A DNA stretch of 46,587 nucleotides from Saprospiraceae bacterium (GCA_016787285.1 JAEUUV010000141.1:1-46587), one strand, 5' to 3'. Counted from the stretch's first letter, positions 22,653 to 34,475 are shown. Notes: generated from the sequence alone by a model not told the origin. Program-made: numbers and translations.

Positions 22653-24266
22653 ATGAAATTGATCACAGAAACCTCTTCTGAAAAACTTAGGGGCGGGTAT
22701 TATACCCCAGAACCAATCGCTGACTTCATTTTGCGTTGGGGCATCAATGGAGACAAAAACCTGGATATTCTTGAGCCTAGCTGTGGAGACGGGGTCTTTT
22801 TAAGGCAAATGCTTCAACTTGGATTACCCTACAATTCTGTAACTGGCATCGAACTAGATCCTGAAGAAGCAGAAAAATCGGACTCAATTGAGTTAGGCAA
22901 CAAGCAAATCATCAACGACGATTTTCACACCTATTGCAACAACACACACCGAAGGTTTGATCTGATTATAGGCAACCCTCCCTACATTCGTTACCAGTTT
23001 TTTGATACGCAACAACAAGTTTCTGCCGAAGATATTTTTATCAAGGCCGGCCTGAAATATTCCAAATTGGCCAATGCATGGGTATCATTTGTGGTAGGCT
23101 CTGCTTTGTTGTTGAAAGATCACGGCGGCAAGATGGGTTTTGTGCTTCCCGCTGAAATTTTGCAAGTATCTTATGCAAAGCAACTTAGAGCATTTCTTGC
23201 ACGCTCTTTTAACAAAATAAATATTATCTCATTCAAAAAACTGGTGTTCTCGGACATTCAGCAAGAGGTTGTTTTGTTGCTCTGCGAACGCGATGGGACA
23301 CAAAAACATGCTATTGACCATGTTGAACTAATGGATGCTAAAGACTTGGAAAACTTGGATCTAAACAAATTGAAATGCCCTCGCAAGCGACTTGATTTCA
23401 ATTCCAACAAATGGACTTTTTATTTTTTGGAGCAGCATGAAATTGATTTTTTAGAAAACATTGCCCAACAATATAACATTCCGAACATTGGAAAATATGC
23501 CAATATAGAAGTTGGAATTACTACCGGCTCGAATAATTTTTTTTCCGTGCCGCTATCGGTTGTGGAACAATACAAACTCGAACGCTACGCAAAACCACTT
23601 GTAGGAAGGAGTGTCCAAGTAAGCAGCGCTATTTTTAATCATGCCGATTGGCTCCAAAATAAGAACTCGTCGGCCAAAGCGCACTTGCTTGTCTTTCCAG
23701 AAAAAACTCTCCTTGAAGGAGAAAAAGGGGCGTTGACTTACATTGCCCTTGGAGAAAGCGTTGGAATACATCATGGGTACAAATGCGGTATTCGTAACGA
23801 CTGGTTCATGGTTCCCTCTTTGAAGATATCTGATGCGTTGTTTATTAGGCGCAACAACTTGTTTCCCCGTCTTATTGTAAATGAGGCGAGAGCATTTACG
23901 ACGGATACCATGCACCGTGTTTTTGCAAAACCCGGTACTGATGTAAATGCTCTTACCGCTAGCTATTACAATTCACTCTCACTTGCCATGACTGAGGTGT
24001 GTGGACGCAGCCACGGCGGCGGAGTCCTAGAACTTATGCCAAGTGAGGCTGAACGAGTGTTATTGCCATATCATTTTGACAACTCTCATCTTATCAATGA
24101 AATAGACAGGCGTTTTCGAGAAAATCAGAGCATTGAAGATATCCTACTGTTTACCAACAAAGTGCTCTTGAAGGAACAATACGGCTTGTCTCTTGAAGAG
24201 ATTCGTCTTGCTCATTCTATATGGAGGAAATTATCATCCCGTAGGTTGAATCGAGGAAGGGTGTGA
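22653..24266 (+). CDS. N6-adenine DNA methyltransferase (gamma class), type II RM partner
   Basis: 537 residues. Motif order X-I-IV is typical of gamma-class adenine methyltransferases: RGGYYTPEPIADFIL (residues 13-27), SAM-binding ILEPSCGDGVFL (39-50) and catalytic N108-P-P-Y111 in LIIGNPPYIRYQF. The C-terminal half, from about residue 250, resembles a TaqI-type target-recognition domain. It should methylate adenine in the sequence cut by the upstream PLD nuclease and so protect the host. It lies 152 nt after that nuclease in the same direction and has its own promoter. A+T-rich base use (22 G/C of 60 at 23221-23280) differs from the flanking genes, a sign of transfer. The recognition sequence cannot be deduced. 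Confidence 0.92.
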   Translation: MKLITETSSEKLRGGYYTPEPIADFILRWGINGDKNLDILEPSCGDGVFLRQMLQLGLPYNSVTGIELDPEEAEKSDSIELGNKQIINDDFHTYCNNTHRRFDLIIGNPPYIRYQFFDTQQQVSAEDIFIKAGLKYSKLANAWVSFVVGSALLLKDHGGKMGFVLPAEILQVSYAKQLRAFLARSFNKINIISFKKLVFSDIQQEVVLLLCERDGTQKHAIDHVELMDAKDLENLDLNKLKCPRKRLDFNSNKWTFYFLEQHEIDFLENIAQQYNIPNIGKYANIEVGITTGSNNFFSVPLSVVEQYKLERYAKPLVGRSVQVSSAIFNHADWLQNKNSSAKAHLLVFPEKTLLEGEKGALTYIALGESVGIHHGYKCGIRNDWFMVPSLKISDALFIRRNNLFPRLIVNEARAFTTDTMHRVFAKPGTDVNALTASYYNSLSLAMTEVCGRSHGGGVLELMPSEAERVLLPYHFDNSHLINEIDRRFRENQSIEDILLFTNKVLLKEQYGLSLEEIRLAHSIWRKLSSRRLNRGRV

Positions 24267-24370
24267 TTTGATCCTTACTTACGGCAATACGGCTTCCTTC
24301 ACTCGTTTCGAACGTGCGAGCGCTTCGAAGCCCCGCTCCGGCTGGTATGCCTCCGAAATACCCCCCTCCC

Positions 24371-25648
24371 TCAAATCCCCATCCACAACCGCATCGGGTC
24401 CTCAATCAACTCCTTCACTTTCACCAAGAACGTCACCGACGTGGAGCCGTCAATGACGCGGTGGTCGTAGCTCAGCGCGAGGTACATCATCGGGCGGATT
24501 TCCACCTGACCGTTCACAGCTACGGGGCGTTCCTTGATGGCGTGCATGCCGAGGATGGCGCTTTGCGGTTCGTTGATGATGGGCGTGCTCATCAGGCTGC
24601 CGAATATGCCGCCGTTGGTGATGGTAAAGGTGCCGCCGCTCATTTCGTCGAGCGACAGTTTGCCGTCGCGGGCTTTGGCGGCGAGGTCTTTGAGTTTGTA
24701 CTCGATCTCGTGGTAGTCCAGACTTTCCACGTTGCGGATGGGCGGCACCACCAGTCCGGTGGGTGTGCTGATGGCGATGCTGATGTCGGCAAAATCGTGG
24801 TACACGATGTCGTCGCCGTCGAGGCGGGCGTTCACGTCGGGCATTTCGAGCAGTATCTGGGCGCAGGCTTTGGCGAAGATGGACATGAAGCCCAACTTGA
24901 TGCCATGTTTTTTCACAAACGCCTCCTGGTATTTTTCCCGCAGGGCCATCACCGCGCTCATGTCCACCTCGTTGAACGTGGTGAGCATGGCCGTGTTGTT
25001 TTTGGCGCTCACCAGGCGTTTGGCGATGGTGCGGCGCATACGGGAAAGGCGCTCGCGGCGCTCGTTTCGAGAGTTTTGAGTTTCGCCCACCTTTGCCGAG
25101 GCTTCGGCGGGTGAAAGTTTTGAGTTTTGAGTTGGGGCGGCGGGGGCCGGGGCGGTTGGTGTGGGAGCGGGGGCCGGTGCCGCCGCTTTGTTTTCCACGG
25201 CTTTTTGTGCGTCGTCCTTGGTGATGCGCCCGTCTTTGCCGGTGCCGGCCACGTCGGCGGGTTGCACGCCGCCTTCTGCGAGAATTTTGGAGGCAGCCGG
25301 AGAAGGATGGCCGGTAGCGTAATTGGCCGAGGCCGGCGCTTCTGCGGGTTTTTCCACCGCTGCCGGGGCTGCCGGTGCGGGGGCCGGCACAGCGGTACTG
25401 CTGGCGGCTGCTTCCGTATCAATTTTGGCAAACAAGGCGCCCACGGCCAGGTCTTCGCCTTCTTTGGCCACCCAGATCAGTTTGCCCGCCTTGTCGGCGG
25501 AAAGTTCCTGGTTGGCTTTTTCCGTTTCAATTTCACAGAGCGGCTCGTCCATTTCCACGGTGCTGCCGTCGGGTTTCAGCCATTTGGAAAAGGTGACGTT
25601 GGTTATGGATTCTCCCAGATTCGGGATACGAAGTTCGATGACAGGCAT
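24371..25648 (-). CDS. odhB: 2-oxoglutarate dehydrogenase E2, dihydrolipoyllysine succinyltransferase
   Basis: 425 residues. Lipoyl domain at 1-77 with the lipoylated lysine in [19 protein letters not shown], an Ala/Pro linker, an E1/E3-binding domain (~112-150, [12 protein letters not shown] and [10 protein letters not shown]), a second linker, and the catalytic domain ending with the active-site [10 protein letters not shown]. It transfers the succinyl group to CoA in the TCA cycle. The start [14 protein letters not shown] favours the OdhB type over pyruvate E2. The second linker contains translated TTTTGAG-type repeats (TQNSKLS and TQNSRN), a sign of repeat insertion. It ends ~105 nt from the inserted RM system. 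E1 and E3 are not nearby. Confidence 0.93.
   Translation of the reverse strand: MPVIELRIPNLGESITNVTFSKWLKPDGSTVEMDEPLCEIETEKANQELSADKAGKLIWVAKEGEDLAVGALFAKIDTEAAASSTAVPAPAPAAPAAVEKPAEAPASANYATGHPSPAASKILAEGGVQPADVAGTGKDGRITKDDAQKAVENKAAAPAPAPTPTAPAPAAPTQNSKLSPAEASAKVGETQNSRNERRERLSRMRRTIAKRLVSAKNNTAMLTTFNEVDMSAVMALREKYQEAFVKKHGIKLGFMSIFAKACAQILLEMPDVNARLDGDDIVYHDFADISIAISTPTGLVVPPIRNVESLDYHEIEYKLKDLAAKARDGKLSLDEMSGGTFTITNGGIFGSLMSTPIINEPQSAILGMHAIKERPVAVNGQVEIRPMMYLALSYDHRVIDGSTSVTFLVKVKELIEDPMRLWMGI
25116..25133. repeat. TTTTGAG heptamer repeat inside the odhB linker
   Basis: Two tandem copies of TTTTGAG followed by TT, with another single copy at 25072-25078. They encode TQNSK-type residues in the flexible linker, where an insertion would be tolerated. 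Confidence 0.65.
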
Positions 25649-25651
25649 TTT

Positions 25652-25684
25652 ACAGTTTTGAGTGTTGAGTTTTGAGTTTTGAGT
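25652..25684. repeat. TTTTGAG heptamer array in the odhB leader
   Basis: Four to five near-copies of TTTTGAG with one GTTGAG variant fill the gap between the transketolase stop and the odhB start. The same motif recurs at 25116, 30605 and 46441. Confidence 0.75.
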
Positions 25685-25724
25685 GCGTTGTGGGGAAAAC
25701 CGGTTTTGTGTCTTTTTGTTTGCG

Positions 25725-27713
25725 TTAGCGGACGAGAGCGGCGGCTTTTTCGGCTACGTTTTCAGCCGTAAGACCGAATTTTTCATACAACTGCTCGTAG
25801 GGGGCCGAGGCGCCGAAGTGGTCGAGACCGACGATGCCGCCGTCCAGACCCACGTACTTGTACCAACCAAGGCCGGCGCCGGCCTCCACCGCCAGGCGTG
25901 CCGTGCAGGATTTGGGCAATACCGATTCGCGGTAGGCCGCCGGCTGCCGGTCGAACACGTCGGTGCCGGGCATGGACACCACGCGCACCGCAATTTTTTT
26001 CTGATTCAAAATCGCTTTCGCGCCCAAAGCAATTTCCACTTCGGAACCGCTGGCGATGAGGATAAGTTTGAAATCCTTGTCCTCAGTCAGCACGTAGCCG
26101 CCTTTTTGTGCCTCCGCTGCGGGCGCCATGCCGAGTGCGGCCCGGTCCGGGTTGGCTAAATTCTGTCGAGTAAGCACGAGTCCGGTGGGACCGTCGGTGC
26201 GCGCAAGCGCCATTTTCCAGGCCACCAGGGTTTCGTTGGCGTCCATGGGCCGGATGAGCGAGAGGTTGGGCATGGCCCGCAACGAGGCGAGGTGTTCGAT
26301 GGGCTGGTGCGTGGGCCCGTCTTCGCCGAGACCGATGGAGTCGTGCGTGAGCACATAGATTACGCGCAGGCCCATGAGCGCGGCGAGGCGTATGGACGGG
26401 CGCATGTAGTCGGTGAACACGAAGAACGTGCCGCTGTACGGAATGACGCCGCCGTGCAGGGCCATGCCGTTCATAATGGCGGCCATACCGTGTTCGCGCA
26501 CGCCGTAGTGGATGTACTGCCCGGCGGGGTTTTTCAGGCTGAACGCCGTTTGGCCTTTGGCGAAGGTCTTGTTCGAGGGCGTCAAATCCGCCGAGCCGCC
26601 CACCAGCGCGGGTATTTTTCCGGCAATGGCATCCAGCACCTTGCCCGAAGCAATGCGCGTGGCCATTTTTCCGGCAGGGAATTCCGGCATGTCGAGTGCG
26701 CCGGCGGGAATTTCGTTGTTCAGGCATGACCGGAACGCAGCGGACAGTTCGGGGCGGGCAGCCTGGTATTTGGCCAGCAAATCGTGCCAGCGGCGTTCGG
26801 CTTTGGCGCCTTCGCTGCCGGCTTTCCGGGTCATTTTCAGCACCTCATCGGCGATGAAAAACGACTTGTCGGCGGGCAGCCCGAGTTTTTTCTTGGTCAG
26901 TGCGGCTTCTTCCTTGCCCAGCGGCGCGCCGTGCGATTCTTCCGACCCGGCTTTGTTGGGACTGCCGAAACCGATGACGGTGCGGCAGGCGATGATACTG
27001 GGTTTGTCCGAGGCTTGGGCCAGCGTGATGGCGGCGCGAATGGCGTCGTAGTTGTGGCCGTCTATGCGCTGGGCGTTCCAGCCGTAGGCCGTGAAGCGCT
27101 TGAGCACGTTTTCGCTGAAAGACAGGTCGGTTTCACCGTCAATGCTGATGTGGTTGTCGTCGTACAGGACAATCAGTTTGGACAGGCGGTTGTGACCGGC
27201 AAATGAGCAGGCTTCGTGCGAGATGCCCTCCTGCAGGTCGCCGTCGCTGGCGATGACGTAGGTGTGGTGGTTCACCATCTTGTAGGGGCCTTTGTTGAAG
27301 CGGGCGGCGAGCATTTTTTCCGCCAGCGCCATGCCCACAGCGTTGGAAATGCCCTGTCCGAGCGGGCCTGTGGTGGTTTCCACGCCGGGCGTGTGGCCGT
27401 ATTCGGGGTGGCCGGCGGTGCGGCTGCCCCACTGGCGGAAGTTTTTGAGTTCGTCGAGCGGCAGGTCGTAGCCATACAAGTGCAGCAGGCTGTAGATCAG
27501 CATACTGCCGTGACCGGCGGAGAGCACGAAGCGGTCGCGGTCGGCCCATTCGGGGTTGGCGGGGTTGTGTTGGAGAAATTCCGTCCAGAGTACGGCGGCC
27601 ACGTCGGCCATACCCAGCGGCATACCGGGGTGGCCGGAGTTGGCGGCTTCCACGCCGTCAATGGCGAGTCCGCGGATGGTATTGGCTATCTTTTTTAAGT
27701 TTTGATTTTTCAT
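25725..27713 (-). CDS. tkt: Transketolase
   Basis: 662 residues, the usual length. Thiamine diphosphate-binding residues are present: [35 protein letters not shown], and the metal motif [20 protein letters not shown]...DDNHISIDG. The pyrimidine-binding half has [15 protein letters not shown] and [22 protein letters not shown]. It moves two-carbon units between sugar phosphates in the pentose phosphate pathway. A TACCTTCG box on the minus strand at 27719-27726 lies 5 nt before the ATG, so a very short leader is possible. It is upstream of odhB in the same direction (76-nt gap filled by heptamer repeats). Confidence 0.97.
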   Translation of the reverse strand: MKNQNLKKIANTIRGLAIDGVEAANSGHPGMPLGMADVAAVLWTEFLQHNPANPEWADRDRFVLSAGHGSMLIYSLLHLYGYDLPLDELKNFRQWGSRTAGHPEYGHTPGVETTTGPLGQGISNAVGMALAEKMLAARFNKGPYKMVNHHTYVIASDGDLQEGISHEACSFAGHNRLSKLIVLYDDNHISIDGETDLSFSENVLKRFTAYGWNAQRIDGHNYDAIRAAITLAQASDKPSIIACRTVIGFGSPNKAGSEESHGAPLGKEEAALTKKKLGLPADKSFFIADEVLKMTRKAGSEGAKAERRWHDLLAKYQAARPELSAAFRSCLNNEIPAGALDMPEFPAGKMATRIASGKVLDAIAGKIPALVGGSADLTPSNKTFAKGQTAFSLKNPAGQYIHYGVREHGMAAIMNGMALHGGVIPYSGTFFVFTDYMRPSIRLAALMGLRVIYVLTHDSIGLGEDGPTHQPIEHLASLRAMPNLSLIRPMDANETLVAWKMALARTDGPTGLVLTRQNLANPDRAALGMAPAAEAQKGGYVLTEDKDFKLILIASGSEVEIALGAKAILNQKKIAVRVVSMPGTDVFDRQPAAYRESVLPKSCTARLAVEAGAGLGWYKYVGLDGGIVGLDHFGASAPYEQLYEKFGLTAENVAEKAAALVR

Positions 27714-27751
27714 GGGCGCGAAGGTACGGCTCTCCTTTCGTCTCTTCCTGC

Positions 27752-29944
27752 TTAGGGCATTACCAGTTTTCCTGAAAAAACGGCTCTTTGGGCGGACACG
27801 AGCCGGAACAAGTACACACCAGGGGCTTGTCCTTGCCGATGAAAGACGAATTGGCCGCCGTCGAATGTTTCTGTGCGCAACAACCGCCCCTGAAGGTCGA
27901 AGAGTTCAAACCGGTGTGGGCCGCTTATCTCCCCGGTGGCCTCGAAAACACAGCGGTCCTGAAGGGGGTTGCCCAGCACCTGCCAACCCGGTTCGCCGCC
28001 GCCGGGTACGTCGTCCACGTGGACCGTCAGTTGTCCGATCGTATGTATGGCGGGGTCGGTGATAACCGGGTCGTTGTAGTCGAAGTAAATCGCCGCTGAA
28101 TTTCTCAGGATAGTTCCGTTGGGCAGGTTGGGGCGCTGGGCAATGCTGAACTCAAACCACCCGTGTGAGGCAGGTTCATTCGTCGTACTGTCCGGCAATA
28201 CAATCGGATCGAATAGAATCTCCAGTGTGTCGCCGCTCAGTAAGCGCCATGTGCAGGGATGCGAACTGGTGCCTGGCCGGAACGTGGCCGGGTCCAGAAC
28301 GGAGGGCAACACATCAATCAGGCGTACCAAAAAGGCTGTATCGGTACCGGTGTTTTGAAAGTGGATGGTGTATTCCAAAGGTACATTCGGCTGAATCAAA
28401 TGATTGCTGCCTGTGCCGCTTGGCGAGGCGACCTTAATATTCGGGTCGTAAGCGGCCATGACCATCCTGCATTCAATATCCCGAAACAGGTCGGCATCAT
28501 CCTGCGGAAATGCATTGACGTAGCCGGGCGTCAGGCCGCCGCAGCCTTCCAGGGAGGCCGACGGCTTCGACATTCCGGGATGAAACAACTCTTGATCGGC
28601 CTCTATTCTCCAGGTGGAACCGTCGGCGGCAAAGGCCAACGTGGTATCCTGCCCGGCATTGAGCTGGAACATTCCGATTTCGACAATTCCTGCATTGCTG
28701 ATCACCCGGTACGGCATCTGGCCCGACATGGGGCCTGTGCCGGTGTTGCGAATGCCGAATCGCAGCAGCGAGTCGCCGTCGCAAACGGCGCTTACCGCTA
28801 CGCGTGCCCCCGACCAGTCGGGGTTGACGTGGCACGCCGAGTCGGGAAAAATGTGTGCCGACAGACAAAGCGTGTGCCCGGCCAAATCGCCGTCGCAAAG
28901 CGTTCGGGCAAAAATCCTGAATTGCCCAACATCGAACACCGGCACATCGCCCGGGAAAAACCGCAGGGTGTCGCCGAGCTGGTCGAACGGAACCGTAGCG
29001 CCCTGAATGCTCATTTGGTCGGCGGGAAAAACGAGGTCCAACACCACGTTTTCCGCCGGGCGGGTGCCTTGGTTGGAATACTTGACGGGGATGGTGATGT
29101 CTTGGCAAGGCCGCAAAAACGGCGGCATGCCGAGGTCCACCCGCATGTCGGTGCAAAAGTCCTGCGGCTGGAGCAAAAACTCGATAAGGGTGGTGTCCGC
29201 ATTGCCGTTAGGGCTGATGTGGAAGGTGTCGGTGCAAAGTTCCCACAGGGCATTGCCGCCGAGATTGATGCTGATATCGAAATTCTGGGCGCCCAGAGCG
29301 GAATAGTAAAACACAAACCGCCCGAGCGAATCTGCAGGGACGACCACAGAAAACAGGTTGGAGGCCACGACGGGAACTTCCGGCACGGGTATGTCCGTGC
29401 TGTCCACCACACAGTCAAAATTTAGGTCGGCCCAGACCCGACCGGTCACAAGCCCTGTGTTGACCACATCAAGAATGCCCGTTGCCTGTATGGTAAAATC
29501 ACAAATATCTCCGCCATAGCCATCCACCATCATGTAGTACAGCTGCCCGGGTATGACCGCTACGCTCATACTGATTGGCGTAATTCCTCCATCTTGCTGC
29601 CCGGCATTGCATGCAATGGGGACATAGCAACTCTCGTAAATGGCTGCTTGCAGCCCGTGGCCGTTGGCACTGTTAACGGGTGTTATGGTCACCTGTACAA
29701 CCCCGCTGGAATCTGCCACAAACGGAAACCAAAGGTCATTCTGAACACCACTACAGAACGGAATATTCCCATGCTCTGCGGTATAACCGGCATTACTCCA
29801 GATCGTAGTGCCAAAAATGGTTGGACCGAAAAGGCAGGGCAACACTCCGCAGGAATCGGCGGGTATGCATTGTGCATGGCCACGAGCGGGTGCAAATGCG
29901 CATGAATAAGCCAGGACAATGGCGATAACAAGTGTATTTTTCAT
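27752..29944 (-). CDS. Secreted repeat protein with type IX secretion sorting domain
   Basis: 730 residues with an N-terminal signal peptide ([17 protein letters not shown], cleavage before HAQC). The middle has DUF11/SdrD-B-like beta domains ([28 protein letters not shown]), and a conserved T9SS-protein module around DPNIKVASP...[22 protein letters not shown]...[19 protein letters not shown]. The last ~80 residues are a type A sorting domain ([40 protein letters not shown]). The protein should pass through the type IX system and be anchored on or released from the cell surface. No catalytic site is seen; an adhesive or structural role is likely. Confidence 0.88.
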   Translation of the reverse strand: MKNTLVIAIVLAYSCAFAPARGHAQCIPADSCGVLPCLFGPTIFGTTIWSNAGYTAEHGNIPFCSGVQNDLWFPFVADSSGVVQVTITPVNSANGHGLQAAIYESCYVPIACNAGQQDGGITPISMSVAVIPGQLYYMMVDGYGGDICDFTIQATGILDVVNTGLVTGRVWADLNFDCVVDSTDIPVPEVPVVASNLFSVVVPADSLGRFVFYYSALGAQNFDISINLGGNALWELCTDTFHISPNGNADTTLIEFLLQPQDFCTDMRVDLGMPPFLRPCQDITIPVKYSNQGTRPAENVVLDLVFPADQMSIQGATVPFDQLGDTLRFFPGDVPVFDVGQFRIFARTLCDGDLAGHTLCLSAHIFPDSACHVNPDWSGARVAVSAVCDGDSLLRFGIRNTGTGPMSGQMPYRVISNAGIVEIGMFQLNAGQDTTLAFAADGSTWRIEADQELFHPGMSKPSASLEGCGGLTPGYVNAFPQDDADLFRDIECRMVMAAYDPNIKVASPSGTGSNHLIQPNVPLEYTIHFQNTGTDTAFLVRLIDVLPSVLDPATFRPGTSSHPCTWRLLSGDTLEILFDPIVLPDSTTNEPASHGWFEFSIAQRPNLPNGTILRNSAAIYFDYNDPVITDPAIHTIGQLTVHVDDVPGGGEPGWQVLGNPLQDRCVFEATGEISGPHRFELFDLQGRLLRTETFDGGQFVFHRQGQAPGVYLFRLVSAQRAVFSGKLVMP

Positions 29945-30030
29945 ATTTACAGGCGTTTATGCCCGCAAATATGGTGTTTCGGCATCTGGATATTTTTTGA
30001 AAAAACTGCAAATTGCTTACACTGTTTGAA

Positions 30031-31155
30031 TTATCCGGGTGTTTGCGCCCCAGATTTTTTATGCCAAAGAATGGAGGAGGCACGCATTCCCCCCAACAGT
30101 CGAAACTGATTCACCGCCCGCTCCAGATTCTGCTCCTGTCGAACAACGCGGTAGTACACATCCCCCTGCAGGTAATCGGTCAGAAATCGCAGGCACTGGA
30201 TCAGCACCACCACCTGCGCGCTGTAATCGAGGTTTTCGAGTTCAATCGGCTCCAACACATCCGACAGTTGGCTCAAAAAACCCTCCCGGGTAGCGCGATA
30301 CAGTTCGGGGCTGAACGGCGCCGGTTCGGAAGCGTCGTCTTCTGCCGTCGTGTTGGCGTAGGATCGGGCCATGTCGCCGAAATCGTACAGCAGGGTACCG
30401 GGCATGACGGTGTCGAGGTCAATGACGGCCCGCGCGGTATGACGAGTTTCGTGAAACAGCACGTTGCTGATTTTGGGGTCGGCATGAATAACCCGCATCG
30501 GGAACAGACCGGCTTCCTGCCATTCGATCCATTTTTCAGGCAAATCCAGATGTGGTTGCACGAGTGCGATAAGTGCGGCGGCGCGTTTCCGTCGTTCCGG
30601 TAACCAGTTTTGAGTGTTGGGTTTTGAGTTTTGAGTAGCGTAATTCCGCCGTTCCTGCAAGGCCGCCCGGTAGTCGGCTATTCGTTTGCGGAAATTGATG
30701 AAATCCGGAATGGCCGGAGTCAGGGGCAGACTGCCGCTGCCTACATTCAGGTGGCGGTAAAACAAACTGAACGCCCGGGCGCCTTCGCGGGCGCGTTCGG
30801 GCGTGCGGGCCTTGTCGTACGTGGCGCTGTCGGGCACGTGCGACACAAGCCGCCATGGCCAACCCTCGGGGTCGTAGTGGTGGTATGCGCCGGTTTGGGT
30901 TTTAAAAAAATGAACCCGCTCCAGCGGGTAGCCGGATTCGGCAAGGCGGGCGTTCACGTGCTCCACATTGGCGGCAATGGCGTCGGGGTTGGGGAAAACA
31001 TGGTGGTTTACCCGCTGGAGCACGTACCGCTCGCCGGCACGGGTTTGCACCAGAAAGGTCCGGTTGATAAGCCCGCTTTCGATGGGCAACACGTTCAGTT
31101 CGCCCGGCGAAACCGGCAAAAACCGGGCGGCTATTTCCCGAAGGTCTTCCTGCAT
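30031..31155 (-). CDS. N-acetylhexosamine 1-kinase-like phosphotransferase (APH fold)
   Basis: 374 residues with an aminoglycoside-phosphotransferase fold. ATP-binding region LINRTFLVQTRAGERYVLQRVNHHVF, catalytic loop VIHADPKISNVLF and metal-binding AVIDLDTVMPGTLLYDFGDMARS. The IDLDTVMPG sequence and IESGLINRTF start are typical of NahK-type N-acetylhexosamine kinases rather than drug kinases. It would phosphorylate GalNAc or GlcNAc at C1 in the cytoplasm. The upstream gene on the same strand is a GH109-like protein, which would release GalNAc, so the pair makes pathway sense. Residues ~174-183 (TQNSKPNTQN) are encoded by an inserted heptamer repeat and are probably a surface loop. Confidence 0.85.
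   Translation of the reverse strand: MQEDLREIAARFLPVSPGELNVLPIESGLINRTFLVQTRAGERYVLQRVNHHVFPNPDAIAANVEHVNARLAESGYPLERVHFFKTQTGAYHHYDPEGWPWRLVSHVPDSATYDKARTPERAREGARAFSLFYRHLNVGSGSLPLTPAIPDFINFRKRIADYRAALQERRNYATQNSKPNTQNWLPERRKRAAALIALVQPHLDLPEKWIEWQEAGLFPMRVIHADPKISNVLFHETRHTARAVIDLDTVMPGTLLYDFGDMARSYANTTAEDDASEPAPFSPELYRATREGFLSQLSDVLEPIELENLDYSAQVVVLIQCLRFLTDYLQGDVYYRVVRQEQNLERAVNQFRLLGGMRASSILWHKKSGAQTPG
30605..30637. repeat. TTTTGAG heptamer array inside the kinase gene
   Basis: Four near-copies (one GTTGGG variant) lie within the coding region and are translated in frame as TQNSKPNTQN. Compare 25652-25684. Confidence 0.75.
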
Positions 31156-31192
31156 TGTTCGTTATTCGGTTAAAAATTCGGTTGGCTACGCA

Positions 31193-31221
31193 CTCGTCCG
31201 ACGACGAATTCGTCGGACGAG
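31193..31221. repeat. Perfect 12-bp hairpin between the GH109-like and kinase genes
   Basis: CTCGTCCGACGA and TCGTCGGACGAG flank a 5-nt loop in the 95-nt gap between two same-strand genes. There is no U-tract. It could be a processing or attenuation hairpin that lowers expression of the downstream kinase gene. Confidence 0.7.
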
Positions 31222-31250
31222 ATTCACTCATCGTTTATCACTCATCGCTA

Positions 31251-32678
<1,428 letters not shown>

Positions 32679-32700
32679 TCATTTGACGGGATTCCCGAAC

Positions 32701-32708
32701 TATTTTTG
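32701..32708 (+). promoter_or_regulatory. -7 box TATTTTTG of the symporter gene
   Basis: The box ends 25 nt before the ATG at 32734. A TTG lies at 32683-32685, giving a short 15-nt spacer, so the -33 element is uncertain. The region is shared with the divergent GH109-like gene. Confidence 0.5.
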
Positions 32709-32733
32709 CCGCATCTGTAATTTCGCCGCCGTT

Positions 32734-33654
32734 ATGCACCCGATTGACACCCTGCGCATTAATTTCAATCCTGACCAGTTGGCCCTGCTGAATGTGGCTA
32801 TGGCTTTTCTGATGTTCAGCGTAGCGCTGGATATGCGCCCGGCGGATTTCCGCAAGGTGGCCCGCTTCCCGAAGTCCATCGCCGTAGGCATGGTGGCGCA
32901 GTACCTGCTTTTTCCGGTGCTTACCCTGGGCATCATCGCGCTGTTTCAGCCGCCGACGAGCATGGCACTGGGCATGGTACTGGTGAGCATGTGCCCTTCG
33001 GGCAACATGACTAATTTTCTGGTGCATTTTTCCGGGGCAAATACGGCGTTGTCGGTCACGTTCAACGCGATCATTATCCTGCTGGCCACCGTGGTGACGC
33101 CGGCGGGGTTTCTGTTCTGGTCGCAGTTTGTGCCCGAGTCGGAGGCGCTGCGCAAGTCGTTCGACCTGGGCGCCGCCGACATGGCGCTTATTATCCTGCA
33201 ACTGATCCTGGCGCCGCTCCTGTTCGGCATGTGGCTCAACAGCCGGTTTCCCGATTTCGTGGCCCGCATCCGCCCCTGGGTACAACGGGTGGCGCTGGTG
33301 TTGTTTTTTTCCATTCTCGTCATGGCCCTGCTCGGCAACGGTGAAAACCTTGTCAATTACCTCGGCAGCGTCTTTTTTATCGTGCTGGTACACAACGCGC
33401 TCGGCCTCGGCGCCGGCTATGGCATGGGCCGGCTGGCCCGGTTGCCGGAAGGCGACAGCCGCACCCTCGCCTTTGAAACCGGAGTACACAACACTGCGCT
33501 CGGCCTGCTGCTCATTTTTCGTTTTTTCAACGCCCTCGGCGGCATGGCCCTCGTGGCTGCCTGGTGGGGCATCTGGGATTTAGTGACCGGCATCGGGCTG
33601 GCCGCCTGGTGGCGCCGGAATCCCCCATCAGCCGAACAAATCAAACCGGAATAG
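32734..33654 (+). CDS. Bile acid:sodium symporter (BASS) family transporter
   Basis: 306 residues with about nine or ten membrane helices. BASS signatures are visible: LLNVAMAFLMFSVALDMRPADF near the N terminus, VSMCPSGNMTNFLVHFSGANTALSV in the middle and AFETGVHNTALGLLLIF near the end, which together form the sodium- and substrate-binding crossover. The substrate is a small organic anion of unknown identity. I set the start at ATG 32734; the 54 codons upstream are non-hydrophobic and overlap the promoter. The stop is 2 nt from the ATG of the nucleoside phosphorylase, so the two are cotranscribed. Confidence 0.88.
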   Translation: MHPIDTLRINFNPDQLALLNVAMAFLMFSVALDMRPADFRKVARFPKSIAVGMVAQYLLFPVLTLGIIALFQPPTSMALGMVLVSMCPSGNMTNFLVHFSGANTALSVTFNAIIILLATVVTPAGFLFWSQFVPESEALRKSFDLGAADMALIILQLILAPLLFGMWLNSRFPDFVARIRPWVQRVALVLFFSILVMALLGNGENLVNYLGSVFFIVLVHNALGLGAGYGMGRLARLPEGDSRTLAFETGVHNTALGLLLIFRFFNALGGMALVAAWWGIWDLVTGIGLAAWWRRNPPSAEQIKPE

Positions 33655-33656
33655 TC

Positions 33657-34475
33657 ATGGAACTTTACGATCAAATTCAGGAAGCCGTCGCTGCCGTTCG
33701 CGCCCGCACCGATTTCGCGCCCCGCACGGGCATCATCCTCGGCACCGGCCTCGGCAACCTGGCCGACGAGGTACAGGCTGTCGCCGAAATCCCGTACACC
33801 GAACTGCCGCATTTCGCCCACAGTACCGTGCAAAGCCACCGCGGAAAATTTGTCTTCGGCCACCTGGAAGATCACCCCGTAGTGGTGATGGCCGGGCGGC
33901 TGCACTACTACGAGGGCTGGACCATGCAGCAGGTCACGTTTCCCGTGCGGGTGCTGAAGGCACTGGGCATTGAGCGGCTCATTATCACAAACGCTTCCGG
34001 CGGCATCAATCCGCACCTGCGCGGCGGCGACATCGTGGTAGTGCGCGACCACATCAACCTGCTGCCCGAGCACCCCCTGCGCGGCCCCAACGACGAGCGC
34101 CTCGGCCCGCGTTTCCCGGATATGTCCCAAACCTACGACGCCGGCCTGCGGGGCAAGGCTCTGGCTGCCGCCAAAAAATACGGCATCCGCGCCTTCGAGG
34201 GCGTGTATTCCGCCATGCAAGGCCCCAACCTCGAAACCCCCGCCGAATACGTCATGCTGCGAAACCTCGGCAGTGACTGCACCGGCATGTCGTCGGTACC
34301 CGAGGTGCTGGTAGCGCGGCACCAGAACTTGCCGGTGCTCATGCTGTCCATGGTGACCAACGTGTCGTTTCCGCCCAGCGCCATCCGCGAAACCTCGGTA
34401 GAGGACGTGATCGCCGTGGCCCGTGGAGCGGAACCGAACTTGAGCCGGATGATTAGAGGAATATTATTCGATTGA
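33657..34475 (+). CDS. Purine nucleoside phosphorylase (trimeric, PNP/MTAP family)
   Basis: 272 residues. Phosphate-binding GIILGTGLGNLADEV, SHRGKFVFG and AGRLHYYEGW; purine-binding NASGGIN, FEGVYSAMQGPNLETPAEYVMLRNLGSDCTGMSSVPE and the late SMVTN. It splits purine nucleosides into base and ribose-1-phosphate in the cytoplasm for salvage. It follows the BASS transporter with a 2-nt gap. The last codons (Phe-Asp-stop) lie inside the first unit of a 9-bp minisatellite, so the C terminus has been rewritten by the repeat. Confidence 0.95.
   Translation: MELYDQIQEAVAAVRARTDFAPRTGIILGTGLGNLADEVQAVAEIPYTELPHFAHSTVQSHRGKFVFGHLEDHPVVVMAGRLHYYEGWTMQQVTFPVRVLKALGIERLIITNASGGINPHLRGGDIVVVRDHINLLPEHPLRGPNDERLGPRFPDMSQTYDAGLRGKALAAAKKYGIRAFEGVYSAMQGPNLETPAEYVMLRNLGSDCTGMSSVPEVLVARHQNLPVLMLSMVTNVSFPPSAIRETSVEDVIAVARGAEPNLSRMIRGILFD

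Noticed and set aside
24267-24370. Remnant of the original lysS 3' end after the RM genes
   Set aside because: I looked for LysRS C-terminal sequence or a direct repeat of the 21.24 kb junction and saw neither; only a weak TTCGAA...TTCGAA dyad is present.
32734-33654. Arsenite efflux pump ACR3 to complement arsM
   Set aside because: The sequence has bile-acid:sodium symporter motifs (CPSGNMTNF), is 19 kb away from arsR, and lacks the ACR3 context; it is kept as a general BASS transporter.
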